This document shows positions 54,048 to 63,257 of a DNA stretch of 64,000 bases, one piece after another. Both the position numbers and the translations under genes were made by a program. Origin of the DNA: JAYVJH01 sp043777595 (GTDB lineage Bacteria; Bacteroidota; Bacteroidia; Cytophagales; Spirosomataceae). The stretch spans positions 1 to 64,000 of the forward strand of contig JAYWHT010000013.1 of assembly GCA_043777595.1 (NCBI GenBank), in the 5' to 3' direction. Under the pieces are notes generated by a model that worked only from the letters and a program-made list of their open reading frames with translations, had not been told where the DNA came from and searched no databases. Within the stretch, counting starts at the first letter, position 1; each line of letters begins with the position of its first letter.

Positions 54048-54168
54048 TATCATAAATCAATGTCGTTTAGTTAAGAAAATAAGTGGTTTGTGAAGACACA
54101 AACCACAGTAGCCAACCGAGTTTGGTGTCTTCACCGAACTCTTAACTAAACGACGTTGTATCATAAAT
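54048..54168. mobile_element. MITE-like element with 10-bp target duplication
   Basis: TATCATAAAT at 54048-54057 and again at 54159-54168 bracket a 101-bp element (54058-54158) whose ends are 18-bp inverted repeats (CAATGTCGTTTAGTTAAG and complement of the other end, 17 of 18 pairing). Inside is a GTGGTTTGTG/CACAAACCAC hairpin. No open frame. Confidence 0.9.
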
Positions 54169-54213
54169 CTTATATTCCGTCAAATGATCCAAATATAATA
54201 GTCAGGTTTTATC

Positions 54214-55401
54214 TTATCCCAACGCCGCAACACCTGGTAATGTTTTGCCTTCCATGTATTCGAGCAATGCGCCACCGCCCGTTGATACATAGCTCACACG
54301 GTCGCCATAGCCTGCATTATTGACAGCCGAGGCCGAGTCGCCACCACCAATAAGCGAAAAAGCCCCATTTGTTTCAGTAGCTTCTACTACGGCTTTGGCG
54401 ATGGCATCTGTACCGATGGCAAAGTTTGGAAATTCAAAAACCCCCATTGGGCCATTCCAGAGTATTGTTTTCGATGTTTTGAGTGTTTCGCAGAATAGTT
54501 TTACAGACTCAGGGCCAATATCCAAACCCTCCCAGCCATCTGGAATCTCGCCCGTAGCGATGGTCATGCGATTGGCGCTGTTACTAAAACTATCAGCACA
54601 GACATTATCGACTGGAAAAATCAAGTTTACGCCCTTTGCTTTGGCTTTTTCGATAAGTTCGAGAGCCAGCGGCTGTTTGTCGGCTTCCAACAATGACTTA
54701 CCAATTTGGCCGCCTTGCGCTTTGGTAAAAGTATAAGTCATACCACCACCAATGATAAGGTTATCGACTTTGTCCAGTAGTTTTTCGATAATCAATATTT
54801 TATCAGAAATCTTGGCACCGCCCATGATGGCCGTAAATGGCCGCTCGGCTTTGTCCAAAATGCGCTCGGCATTGTCGATTTCGGCTTGCATGACGTACCC
54901 ACAAACTTTATCCGCAAAAAACTGTCCAATTACAGCCGTTGAAGCGTGCGCTCGGTGGGCTGTACCAAAGGCATCGTTTACCCATACATTACCCAGTTTC
55001 GAGAGTTTTTCGGCAAATGCCACGTCGCCCTTTTCTTCTTCTTTATAAAAACGCAAATTTTCTAACAACAAAACCTCACCAGCTTGAAGGCCAGCGGCCA
55101 TTTCAGTAGCTGATGCACCAATACAATCGTCGGCAAATTTGACAGACACACCTAATATCAGCGACAGTGGCGTTACTAAGTGTTTTAGTGAATACTTTTC
55201 GGTTGGGCCGTCTTTTGGCCTGCCCAAGTGCGACATCAATATGCACGAACCACCATCGGCCAATATTTTTTTGATAGTTGGCAGCGTAGCTCTGATGCGA
55301 GTATCGTCTGTGATTTCAAATTTGTCGTTGAGTGGTACATTAAAATCGACCCGAACCAAGGCACGTTTGCCAGCAAAACTGTAAGAATCTAAGTTAGTCA
55401 T
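54214..55401 (-). CDS. pgk: phosphoglycerate kinase
   Basis: 395 residues; transfers phosphate from 1,3-bisphosphoglycerate to ADP in glycolysis. N-terminal KRALVRVDFNVPLND, the ILMSHLGRPKDGPTEKYS substrate loop, HRAHAS, and the C-terminal GGGDSASAVNNAGYGDRVSYVSTGGGALLEYMEGK nucleotide site are intact. Single gene. A -7 type TATTTTTG on the minus strand lies at 55439-55446. The MITE lies just beyond its 3' end. Confidence 0.96.
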   Translation of the reverse strand: MTNLDSYSFAGKRALVRVDFNVPLNDKFEITDDTRIRATLPTIKKILADGGSCILMSHLGRPKDGPTEKYSLKHLVTPLSLILGVSVKFADDCIGASATEMAAGLQAGEVLLLENLRFYKEEEKGDVAFAEKLSKLGNVWVNDAFGTAHRAHASTAVIGQFFADKVCGYVMQAEIDNAERILDKAERPFTAIMGGAKISDKILIIEKLLDKVDNLIIGGGMTYTFTKAQGGQIGKSLLEADKQPLALELIEKAKAKGVNLIFPVDNVCADSFSNSANRMTIATGEIPDGWEGLDIGPESVKLFCETLKTSKTILWNGPMGVFEFPNFAIGTDAIAKAVVEATETNGAFSLIGGGDSASAVNNAGYGDRVSYVSTGGGALLEYMEGKTLPGVAALG

Positions 55402-55531
55402 TTGTTAGGTGTAGAAGGTAAAATTTTGATTTTGAGTACAAAAATAGAAATTTCATTTGCTACATTTACATTATTAGTTTCGAGTTTTGGGTTTAAAATT
55501 ATTAAATCCCTTATAATCAGTTAATTATACC

Positions 55532-56734
55532 GTGAAACAGTTTTTTATTATATTTTTCGTTTCTCACTTTTCTTTTTTCACTTCATTGGCTCAAAAGGCA
55601 GATACGGTTATTGTTTTTCATGAAGATTCGTTATTTAGAACCAAAGGGCCGCTGGCTTATTTGAACTATGGGCTGGGCGAAGACCGATTGGGTGGTGCAA
55701 AAATGGGCTATATTGATTCGCTCGTTTTACTCAAAACCACTGGCCGTCACAAAGACTTGTACCGTGTCAGGCTTACCAATCAACTCACGGCTTGGGTACC
55801 TGTCGCTTTGGTAAAAAAAGATACGATAACAAAGACCAAAATCCAAAACCTGACAGGCAACTGGCGAGCGTGGGGCGATGACAGATATGACTACGTGTCT
55901 GTACCTTTGCCAGAGCGGCTGCCTTACCAAAGTTGGCAGGAGGTCAATCCGTCTAAGATAATTATAGACATTTTTGGGGCAACCACCAACACCAACTGGA
56001 TTACGCAGTTGCAGACTGTTTCAGAAATTCAGAACATTGACTATGAACAAATCACTGACGAGCAACTACGTATTAAAATTGACCTAAAACACGCTCAACA
56101 TTGGGGTTATAACATTCAATATCAAGGCCGTAGGCTCATTATTAGTATTAAACATCAACCCCAAAAACTCAAACTCAAATACCTGACAGTGGCCATTGAT
56201 GCGGGGCATGGAGGTACAAACTTAGGTGCTTGCGGGCTACGCTCAAAAATCTGTGAGAGCGTACTAAATTTAGCCATTGCCCAAAAACTAAAAACACAAC
56301 TCGAAGACAAAGGCGCAACCGTGATAATGACCCGAGACCGAGATACACTCATTGGCAACAACGACCGAATACTGAACCTCCGCAAGGCCAAACCCGACCT
56401 GCTGATAAGTATTCACAATAATTCAGCGGCTGATACTGTCAAAATAAAAGGTACGAGTACATACTACAAACACTTGGGATTTAGGCCATTGAGCCAGGCT
56501 ATTTTGAAACGAGTACTTGAATTGGACGTTGATGAATATGGTAACGTTGGGCGTTTTAACTTTACTCTAAATAGCCCAACCGACTATCCGAATGTATTGG
56601 TAGAGGGACTTTTTTTGAGCCAACCCGACGACGAAGCTAAGATAATTGACCCTGATTTTCAACAAGATTTAGTATCAAAAATCACAAAAGGCGTAGAAGA
56701 TTGGCTCAAAGTGATTAGGAAAAATGAGGATTGA
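55532..56734 (+). CDS. N-acetylmuramoyl-L-alanine amidase (Amidase_3)
   Basis: 400 residues starting with GTG at 55532 (V/M KQFFIIFFVSHF), giving a signal peptide. A middle region with SH3-like or AMIN-like strands precedes the Amidase_3 domain: VAIDAGHGGTNLGACG, EDKGATVIMTRDRDTLIG, LLISIHNNSAAD and the C-terminal VEGLFLSQPDDE. Zn-dependent cleavage of the peptidoglycan amide bond in the periplasm is the family reaction. A downstream GTG-less start would remove the signal. Confidence 0.9.
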   Translation: MKQFFIIFFVSHFSFFTSLAQKADTVIVFHEDSLFRTKGPLAYLNYGLGEDRLGGAKMGYIDSLVLLKTTGRHKDLYRVRLTNQLTAWVPVALVKKDTITKTKIQNLTGNWRAWGDDRYDYVSVPLPERLPYQSWQEVNPSKIIIDIFGATTNTNWITQLQTVSEIQNIDYEQITDEQLRIKIDLKHAQHWGYNIQYQGRRLIISIKHQPQKLKLKYLTVAIDAGHGGTNLGACGLRSKICESVLNLAIAQKLKTQLEDKGATVIMTRDRDTLIGNNDRILNLRKAKPDLLISIHNNSAADTVKIKGTSTYYKHLGFRPLSQAILKRVLELDVDEYGNVGRFNFTLNSPTDYPNVLVEGLFLSQPDDEAKIIDPDFQQDLVSKITKGVEDWLKVIRKNED

Positions 56735-56889
56735 GTTTTTCATAATTTATAAATTCGTGGATTACAATCTGTACTTTAATATGAAATGATAGATTACGAT
56801 TGAAACAAACTATCTATATTGGTAATAGTATTACAAAATTTGATTTTTAATATAAGTCCTGAATTGGTAAAATAAATCTTAAAACTACC

Positions 56890-58647
56890 ATGAAAACCAA
56901 ACTGTATATTTTCCTCTTTCTTTCATTCCTTCATTTGTTCGTACAAGCGCAAGCCCAAACGCAAACTACCTATTGCAACCCAATGGATATTGGGTATAGG
57001 TATAATTTTGAGCAAATGAACGAAAAAATATCCTATCGGTCTGGTGCTGACCCTGTTATAGTCAATCATAAAGGCGAATATTATCTGTTTGTAACAATTT
57101 CGGGGGGCTGGTGGCATTCCAAAGACTTAGTAAGCTGGGATTATGTTACGCCCGACCACTGGCCTATGGAAGATATGTGTGCGCCTGCGGCGATGTCTGT
57201 CAGAGATACGCTCTATTTGTTTCAATCAACATTCCAGCAGCGGCCTATTTTTTATAGTACCGAACCCGAAAAGGGCAAACTCAAATTTGTCAATCGTTGG
57301 CTGCCGCAGTTACCCAAAGACATTGGGCCATGGGACCCCGCACTTTTTCAAGACCCCGATACAGACCGTTGGTTTATGTACTGGGGGTCGTCTAATGTAT
57401 ATCCGATTTTTGGGGCAGAATTAGACAAAAAAAACAAACTTACTTACAAAGGCGACTACAAAGCCATGTTTTGGCTCGACCCTTATCAGCATGGTTGGGA
57501 GCGGTTTGGCCCAAACCACGAAGACAAAATCAAACCTTTTACCGAAGGCGCATGGATGACCAAACACAATGGCAAATATTACCTACAATATGCCGCCCCA
57601 GGCACTGAATACAATGTTTACGGCAATGGCACATACATAGGCAACGACCCGATGGGGCCGTTTAGCTATGCTCCTTATAATCCTATTTCGTATCGGCCTG
57701 GTGGCTATATGACTGGCACGGGGCATGGCAATACTTTTCAAGACAAATACGGTAACTATTGGAATACAGGCACACCGTGGCTGGCTGTGAATTGGCCGAT
57801 GGAACGCCGTATTTCGATGTTTCCTGCGGGTTTTGACCAAGACAACCAACTATTTGCCAATACTCGTTTTGGCGACTGGCCACAGTATTTACCAACTGGC
57901 AAATGGGATAAAAAAGATGCGTTGTTTACGGGCTGGATGTTACTTTCGTACAAAAAACCTGTGAGCGTTTCGTCTCAGCAAGACACCGTTCATGTAGCTC
58001 AAAACCTAACTGACGAAGGCCGACAGACGTATTGGGTGGCCAAACAAAACCGTGCAGGCGAAAATGTGGTCATTGACCTCGAACAAGAGGCCGACGTAAA
58101 GGCCGTTCAGGTCAATTTTATTGACTACAAAAACAATGTATTCGATTCTGATTCAACGGTTTATACACAATTCAAAATCTTAGGCTCGACCGATAACAAA
58201 ACTTGGACACTACTCCGAGATCTTAGCCACGAACCCAAACGAGACCGTGCCTGTGCCTACATCGAACTCTCGAAACCAGCCAAGGTACGCTATGTAAAAT
58301 ATGAGCATATTTTTGTAAAAGCCGTCAATTTGGCGATTGGCGAAATTAGAATATTTGGTAATGCTTATGGCAAAAAACCAGAAACGCCCACTAACTTTGT
58401 GGCCAAACGCCAAAAAGACGACCGAAATGCTGATATTAAGTGGAATAAAGTGGCTGGTGCAGTTGGTTACAATGTTTTGTGGGGCATTGCACCCAACAAA
58501 TTATACCAAACCTACCAAGTCTATGCCGACCAGCCCAATGTTTTAGAAATCAGGGCTTTGAACAAAGGTGTAAACTATTATTATGCCATCGAAGCTTTCA
58601 ACGAAAATGGTGTTTCGGCGGTAAGTGGGATAGTAAGCGATAAATGA
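56890..58647 (+). CDS. exported family 43 glycosyl hydrolase with discoidin and Fn3-like modules
   Basis: 585 residues with a signal peptide (MKTKLYIFLFLSFLHLFVQAQAQ). The five-bladed GH43 catalytic part (to about residue 340) has SGADPVIVNHKGEYYLFVT, GPWDPALFQDPDTDRWFMYWG, TEGAWMTKHNGKYYLQYAAPG and GTGHGNTFQDKYGN; the acids are D of GADP and E of TEGAW. An F5/8-type domain (VVIDLEQEADVKAVQVNF) and an Fn3-like domain (ADIKWNKVAGAVGYNVLWG) follow. It probably attacks a plant or bacterial polysaccharide; the linkage is not determined. Confidence 0.88.
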   Translation: MKTKLYIFLFLSFLHLFVQAQAQTQTTYCNPMDIGYRYNFEQMNEKISYRSGADPVIVNHKGEYYLFVTISGGWWHSKDLVSWDYVTPDHWPMEDMCAPAAMSVRDTLYLFQSTFQQRPIFYSTEPEKGKLKFVNRWLPQLPKDIGPWDPALFQDPDTDRWFMYWGSSNVYPIFGAELDKKNKLTYKGDYKAMFWLDPYQHGWERFGPNHEDKIKPFTEGAWMTKHNGKYYLQYAAPGTEYNVYGNGTYIGNDPMGPFSYAPYNPISYRPGGYMTGTGHGNTFQDKYGNYWNTGTPWLAVNWPMERRISMFPAGFDQDNQLFANTRFGDWPQYLPTGKWDKKDALFTGWMLLSYKKPVSVSSQQDTVHVAQNLTDEGRQTYWVAKQNRAGENVVIDLEQEADVKAVQVNFIDYKNNVFDSDSTVYTQFKILGSTDNKTWTLLRDLSHEPKRDRACAYIELSKPAKVRYVKYEHIFVKAVNLAIGEIRIFGNAYGKKPETPTNFVAKRQKDDRNADIKWNKVAGAVGYNVLWGIAPNKLYQTYQVYADQPNVLEIRALNKGVNYYYAIEAFNENGVSAVSGIVSDK

Positions 58648-58669
58648 TTTTAAAACAACTCAAAATTAA

Positions 58670-59383
58670 ATGCTAATTATTCCAGCAATAGACCTCATTG
58701 AGGGCAAATGTGTGCGACTGACACAGGGTGATTATTCCCAAAAAACAATCTACAACGAAAACCCCGTAGAGGTAGCAAAAGAGTTTGAAGATGCTGGCCT
58801 GACACATTTACATTTGGTGGACTTGGACGGGGCAAAAGCCAAAAAGGTAATCAACTGGAAAGTATTGGAACGGATTGCGACTCAAACCAAACTCAACATA
58901 GATTTTGGCGGAGGGGTACAGTCAGGCGGTGATTTGAAGACTGTTTTTGAGTCGGGAGCAAAGCAGGTAACGGGCGGGAGCATTGCCGTCAAAAATCCTG
59001 AACTATTTGAAAACTGGCTAAAAACCTACGGCAACGAGCGGATTATATTGGGCGCCGATGCCCGCAATGAACGAGTGGCAGTAAGTGGTTGGGAAGAAGG
59101 TACGGCGATTTGGGTCTATGATTTTGTCGAAGAATGGGTTGCAAAAGGCGTGCGCTATACCGTCAGTACAGATGTAGCCAAAGATGGGTTACTACAAGGG
59201 CCGTCGTTTGACCTCTACAAAAATCTACAAGAACGCTGCCCCGATTTACAGATTGTAGCCAGCGGCGGCATAAGCAACATGGCCGATTTGGAAAAGCTAT
59301 CAGAAACAAACATCTACGGTGTAATAGTCGGCAAGGCTATTTACGAAGGGCGTATCGCTCTGGTTGATTTATTGCGATTTTGA
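58670..59383 (+). CDS. hisA: HisA phosphoribosyl-imidazole carboxamide isomerase
   Basis: 237 residues. Step 4 of histidine synthesis: the Amadori isomerase on a (beta/alpha)8 barrel. IPAIDLIEGKCVRLTQGDY near the start, GGGVQSGGDL, and STDVAKDGLLQGPSFDLY carry the two catalytic aspartates. No other his gene is next to it; it follows the GH43 gene by 22 bp, possibly by read-through. Confidence 0.94.
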   Translation: MLIIPAIDLIEGKCVRLTQGDYSQKTIYNENPVEVAKEFEDAGLTHLHLVDLDGAKAKKVINWKVLERIATQTKLNIDFGGGVQSGGDLKTVFESGAKQVTGGSIAVKNPELFENWLKTYGNERIILGADARNERVAVSGWEEGTAIWVYDFVEEWVAKGVRYTVSTDVAKDGLLQGPSFDLYKNLQERCPDLQIVASGGISNMADLEKLSETNIYGVIVGKAIYEGRIALVDLLRF

Positions 59384-59543
59384 TTTTGATGTATGCACCA
59401 AGTAAGATAGAAGTTGGTATTTTTATCTTATTACAGAGGTACGAAGACATAGAGTTACATAACGAATGATTGCAAACTCTTGGTGTAATGACTTGAATTG
59501 CCCCAACATTTTTATTTTTAGAGTATATTTTGAAATTTAAAAA

Positions 59544-59575
59544 TTTGTATTAAAATAAGAATCGCCGTACTTTTG
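59544..59575 (+). promoter_or_regulatory. Bacteroidota-type promoter in front of the decayed transposase
   Basis: TTTG (59544-59547), 20 bp, TACTTTTG (59568-59575). The first ATG afterwards (59597) encodes a 13-residue open frame only. It may be the old transposase promoter. Confidence 0.55.
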
Positions 59576-59639
59576 TTTGGCCAAAAACGTAGGTATAATG
59601 AAGCAGAAACTTCAAAAATTCATTGATAATCAATAGTAA

Positions 59640-60536
59640 GTTATTGATAAAATATTGAACGACTGCATGGGTAGCGCCGAAAAGAAAATACAAACATACT
59701 CTAAGAGTAATTTTAGAGACTACTTTTTTATAAACGATACAGGTATTCAATGGAGAAATTTAGATGATAAATTTCTGCCTTCGGAAGCCGTTTTTTGTCG
59801 CAGCGACGTACCTTCATTTTACTCAGTTAAAGTCACGTGGTATTTGGAAAAAAATACTTGACTCTGTGGTAAAAACTAAATGAATTTTTGAAAGTAGAGA
59901 ACGCAACCCAAATTTGTTAGCTACTGATAGTCAGTCAATTAGAATAATATATTTTATTAGCCAAGAAATGGAAATTGATCTTGATAAAAATGCAAATGCT
60001 ACCCATGAAGACGAAAACGGACGATTCTGTGAGGCCGCCTGTGAGGTTGATACACAAGGATTACCATTTTCAATAAAAGTTACAGCCGCTAATATTTCAG
60101 ATACTCAAGCAAGTATTTTACCAGTTGATTTACTAAAAAAGAAAGTACCCCGTTTAGAAAAAATTACAGCAGACATGGATTACAAAAACGCATTTATAGA
60201 ACACGTAAGGAGTCGTGTATTTATAGTCTGATGTCGTGAGTTAAATACAATGCTGTTAATCAGTAAGTTATCAAAATTAAAACACCGTATTAGTTCCGAA
60301 CAAGTACTTAAATCTCAATCATAAATGGGAAGTAGAAATTGCACAAAAACAAGAATCAGTACAAGGGTTTTTTCCACAGAAAAACCGATGGCAGGTAGAA
60401 ATAAGTTTTAGATGGCTAAACCGCACGGGCGACTCCGTTTTGGCGCAGATTATATAGAGATGTAGAAAAAACGATAGTTTCGGCCAAAGCCATATTGCAA
60501 ATTGTATTTATCTCATTCATTATCAACAAACTATAA
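59640..60536 (+). pseudogene. IS5-type transposase, decayed and interrupted
   Basis: Fragments appear in shifting frames: FRDYFFINDTGIQWRNLDDKF near the N-terminus, NLLATDSQSIR, ACEVDTQGLPFSIKVTAANI, LEKITADMDYKNAFIEHV, then after element C, KWEVEIAQKQESVQGF, RWQVEISFRWLNR and ILQIVFISFIINKL, stopping near 60536. These correspond in order to the IS5 family DDE transposase, with several frameshifts and stops. Clear inverted-repeat ends were not found. No activity is possible. Confidence 0.85.
60206..60310 (+). mobile_element. 101-bp TA-flanked insertion element, copy C
   Basis: Element 60208-60308 between TA at 60206-60207 and 60309-60310. It splits the IS5 transposase between EHV and KWEVEIAQ; deleting the element and one TA rejoins both sides in one frame (E-H-V-N-L-N-H-K-W-E-V). 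Confidence 0.88.
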
Positions 60537-61187
60537 TTCCAAAACGAACTCTCAGACTATTTGACAAAAATATTTATTCAAAACACAGAAGCTTTACGTC
60601 CAGATAGGGCGTTTGCCAGAAAACCAGACAAATATAGAACCAAGAAAAAGCCCAAAATAATGAAAAATAGAAAAACAAATACATGATGTGTACCTTAACT
60701 CAATGACATTGACCGACCGACTGCAAGGAAACTATCAGATAGAAACCCCCGACAGCACGAGTAATAATACAAAATGAAGTTTTGCGGATTCACAAAAGTA
60801 CTGAAAATCGGGTATCGGTCTAAAAAAGATAAAGCCACCCGTTCGTGCGAGTGGCCTTATACTGACTATTCCTAAACCCTTAACCTTTTCTACATGAAAA
60901 AACTAATTTTACTTCTAAAACTAATCTTCACAACTTTAAGACTTCTGGCTGTGAACAAAGTAACATTTTTATAAAAAATATTTTTTGTAGCTTTCACCTT
61001 AAAGTTCAATTTCTCTTTCGATTAACTGATGCACAAATTTGATACTTATTTTATTATTATCCAAATTTATATTTTCATTGATTGACCAATCGCTTTGTAC
61101 TTTATTTTAAATTACTTGATTTATAGGCTTATATATTAGTATAATTATTATTTGAACAATATAATATTTTAAAAAATGGGCTTTTAC
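60537..61187. other. gene-free debris after the decayed transposase
   Basis: An open stretch at about 60565-60690 reads FIQNTEALRPDRAFARKP and onward but has no start. A GCCAC/GTGGC hairpin lies at about 60830-60862, followed by a short leader frame (see 60894-60974). The rest, 60975-61187, is AT-rich with no gene. Confidence 0.5.
60894..60974 (+). pseudogene. truncated leader resembling an outer-membrane protein start
   Basis: Reads MKKLILLLKLIFTTLRLLAV and six more residues, then a stop: 26 residues with a signal-like hydrophobic core. It follows a GCCAC/GTGGC hairpin and a CCTTTTCTAC stretch, an arrangement common in leaders of TonB-type surface protein genes. The rest of a gene is gone. 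A short real peptide is less likely. Confidence 0.4.
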
Positions 61188-61221
61188 ATAATAATAATAT
61201 TTTTTAAAATATTATTATTAT
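61188..61221 (-). terminator. AT-rich hairpin after pth
   Basis: Perfect 16-bp arms (ATAATAATAATATTTT, 61188-61203; complement 61206-61221) with a 2-bp loop, 26 bp beyond the pth stop on the minus strand. As a terminator it is all A/T, so folding would be weak. Confidence 0.45.
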
Positions 61222-61246
61222 TTTCACTAATACTCAAAAAGTACAA

Positions 61247-61807
61247 TTATTGATTAGAATTGTTCATTGCCTTATCAATGCCCAAAGTACAAAAATCAGT
61301 TATTATTTTGCAGGCTCTGTCCAAATCTATAACAATGCCAGCCATTTCGTTGTCAGAAAAATTACTCAAAACATATTCAACTTGCCGCCCCCTCGGAAAG
61401 TTGCTACCTACACCAAACCTCAGCCGAGCGTATTCGGGCGTACCCAATATTTCTTCAATGTTTCTGAGTCCGTTGTGGCCGCCATGCGATCCTTTGGGTT
61501 TAAGACGCAAAATACCGTAGTCAAGTTGTAGCTCATCGACCAAAACCAATACATTTTCTTTCTCAACTTTCAATCCGTCCATATAATACCGCAATGCTTT
61601 TCCACTTAGATTCATGTACGTTGTGGGCTTTATGACGTAAATTTGATTTCCTCTAATTTTAAATTCAGTCGTATAGGCCAGTTTATTTATCGTAAACTTG
61701 GCCTCGTTGTTGGCCGCCAGTCGGTCGGCAATCATAAAGCCAATGTTGTGGCGTGTAAAAAGGTACTCGGGGCCAATGTTGCCAAGACCAACGATAAGGC
61801 ATTTCAT
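61247..61807 (-). CDS. pth: peptidyl-tRNA hydrolase
   Basis: 186 residues. Frees tRNA from stalled peptidyl-tRNA. KCLIVGLGNIGPEYLFTRHNIGF carries the catalytic histidine (H20); PTTYMNLSGKAL and VLVDELQLDYGILRLKPKGSHGGHNGLRNI are intact. The OsmC gene ends 14 bp upstream on the same strand. Confidence 0.96.
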   Translation of the reverse strand: MKCLIVGLGNIGPEYLFTRHNIGFMIADRLAANNEAKFTINKLAYTTEFKIRGNQIYVIKPTTYMNLSGKALRYYMDGLKVEKENVLVLVDELQLDYGILRLKPKGSHGGHNGLRNIEEILGTPEYARLRFGVGSNFPRGRQVEYVLSNFSDNEMAGIVIDLDRACKIITDFCTLGIDKAMNNSNQ

Positions 61808-61821
61808 AAATGTATTGCTAT

Positions 61822-62235
61822 TTATTTCCAGACAAAACTAACGGCTTGTTCAATGTCGGGGTGGAGACTCAATGCAACGGGGCAAGTATGTGCAGCTCGT
61901 ATCAGACTGGCTTTTTCATTTTCTTCTAATTGTCTGTCAGTCAGCAAATTGATTATAATTTCTATTTTGGCAATACGCCGAGGTGAGTCTGCCGACATGC
62001 CTTTGGTGATGTCCATTTCAGAGCCTTTGAGTTCGATTCCGTCTCTGCGGGCGGCTATGCCCATTATTGTCATCATGCAGCTACCGAGCGCAGTAGCTAC
62101 CAGATCAGTAGGCGAAAAAGCCTCCCCTTTGCCGTTGTTGTCGGTCGGGGCATCGGTCAAAATCGTTGTGCCAGACTGTAAATGAGTGGCTTGGGTGCGT
62201 AAATCGCCTTGATAGATAGTGTGTGCGGTTGGCAT
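61822..62235 (-). CDS. OsmC family protein
   Basis: 137 residues from the ATG at 62235 (MPTAHTIYQGDLR). OsmC/Ohr-type peroxidase fold: FSPTDLVATALGSCMMTIMGI with the first cysteine and HTCPVALSLHPDIEQ with the second. These remove organic hydroperoxides using the two cysteines. A longer frame to 62388 would add an unconserved leader. Shares the strand with pth and may be co-transcribed. Confidence 0.92.
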   Translation of the reverse strand: MPTAHTIYQGDLRTQATHLQSGTTILTDAPTDNNGKGEAFSPTDLVATALGSCMMTIMGIAARRDGIELKGSEMDITKGMSADSPRRIAKIEIIINLLTDRQLEENEKASLIRAAHTCPVALSLHPDIEQAVSFVWK

Positions 62236-62406
62236 ATAATAAAAGCAGTGTTTGTAGAGAATAATAATTTCATGTAGTGTCAGTAAGCTACTCATTGATT
62301 TTATCTTGAACCATATATCTTTAAAAATAGTTTGTTTATTGTATCCGATTACTTTAATTTTATGAAAAATTTGTGCAGTACAAAGCATCTATCAGGCCAT
62401 TTTGCT

Positions 62407-63198
62407 ATGAAAAAAATAATTGCGGCACTACTTTTAGTCGTTCTGGCTGGCTACGGAGTCAATGCCCAGCGCAAAGTACAGCCTACCACCACCACTCGGG
62501 CAGCGGCACGTAGTTCGGTTTCCAAAATAAAAGATGAAAGTATAGACTACTCGTCTGTCCTTACCTTTGGGGCAACAACCAATACCAGTGCAGGGCTACT
62601 TGGCGGGTTTGTAGTCAGAAAAGCCAACAGATTAGAAAACACACTCTTCGGTAAAACACAGTTTAGATACTTGGCTTTGGAAATCGTCAATGTGCGCCAC
62701 CCCAAAGAAGTACCCACACCAGCAGGTACGGGCGAGCGGTTTACGCCCGGCAAACAAAATTATTTATTTGCAGTACGCCCTCAATATGGCCGAGAAATAG
62801 TATTTTCGAGTCGTAATGGCGACGAGGGTATCGCCATCAATGGTATTTTGGCCGCTGGTTTGTCGTTGGGTATTGTCAAACCCTACTACGTGCGTTATCA
62901 AGTGAGGCCGGGCATTATCAAAACTGAGCCGTACAACCCCACCACACAGTCGTTGGAGAGTATTTTGGGCAAAGGTGGTTTTTTACAAGGATTGGACAAA
63001 TCTCAAATACTACCAGGTATTAACTTCAAAGCAGCGTTGAGTTTTGAACTAAGTGCTTTTCGTAGCAATCTGACAGGAATTGAGGTAGGTTTTTTGGCTG
63101 AAATATTTTCGTCAAAAGCCGTCATTATGCCACTTGCCGACAACAAGAGTACTTTCACTTCTGCATACGTTACTGTTTATTTTGGGTCAAAAAAGTAA
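62407..63198 (+). CDS. exported hypothetical protein, possible outer-membrane barrel
   Basis: 263 residues from the ATG at 62407 (MKKIIAALLLVVLAGYGVNAQ), with a signal peptide. The mature part alternates hydrophobic and polar residues (FRYLALEIVNVRHPK, GINGILAAGLSLGIVKPYYVRY), suggesting beta strands, and ends in FTSAYVTVYFGSKK, a terminal-strand-like pattern for outer-membrane barrels. No family recognised. It precedes lipA by 59 bp in the same direction. Confidence 0.7.
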   Translation: MKKIIAALLLVVLAGYGVNAQRKVQPTTTTRAAARSSVSKIKDESIDYSSVLTFGATTNTSAGLLGGFVVRKANRLENTLFGKTQFRYLALEIVNVRHPKEVPTPAGTGERFTPGKQNYLFAVRPQYGREIVFSSRNGDEGIAINGILAAGLSLGIVKPYYVRYQVRPGIIKTEPYNPTTQSLESILGKGGFLQGLDKSQILPGINFKAALSFELSAFRSNLTGIEVGFLAEIFSSKAVIMPLADNKSTFTSAYVTVYFGSKK

Positions 63199-63257
63199 TA
63201 CACTAATCTGACCCAATCCCCCAAAAAATATAAATCGAGAACTTCAATTTTTTTTGA

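Noticed and set aside
59550..59750. Minus-strand open frame at the start of the decayed transposase
   Set aside because: No protein-like pattern; the plus strand carries recognisable transposase fragments.
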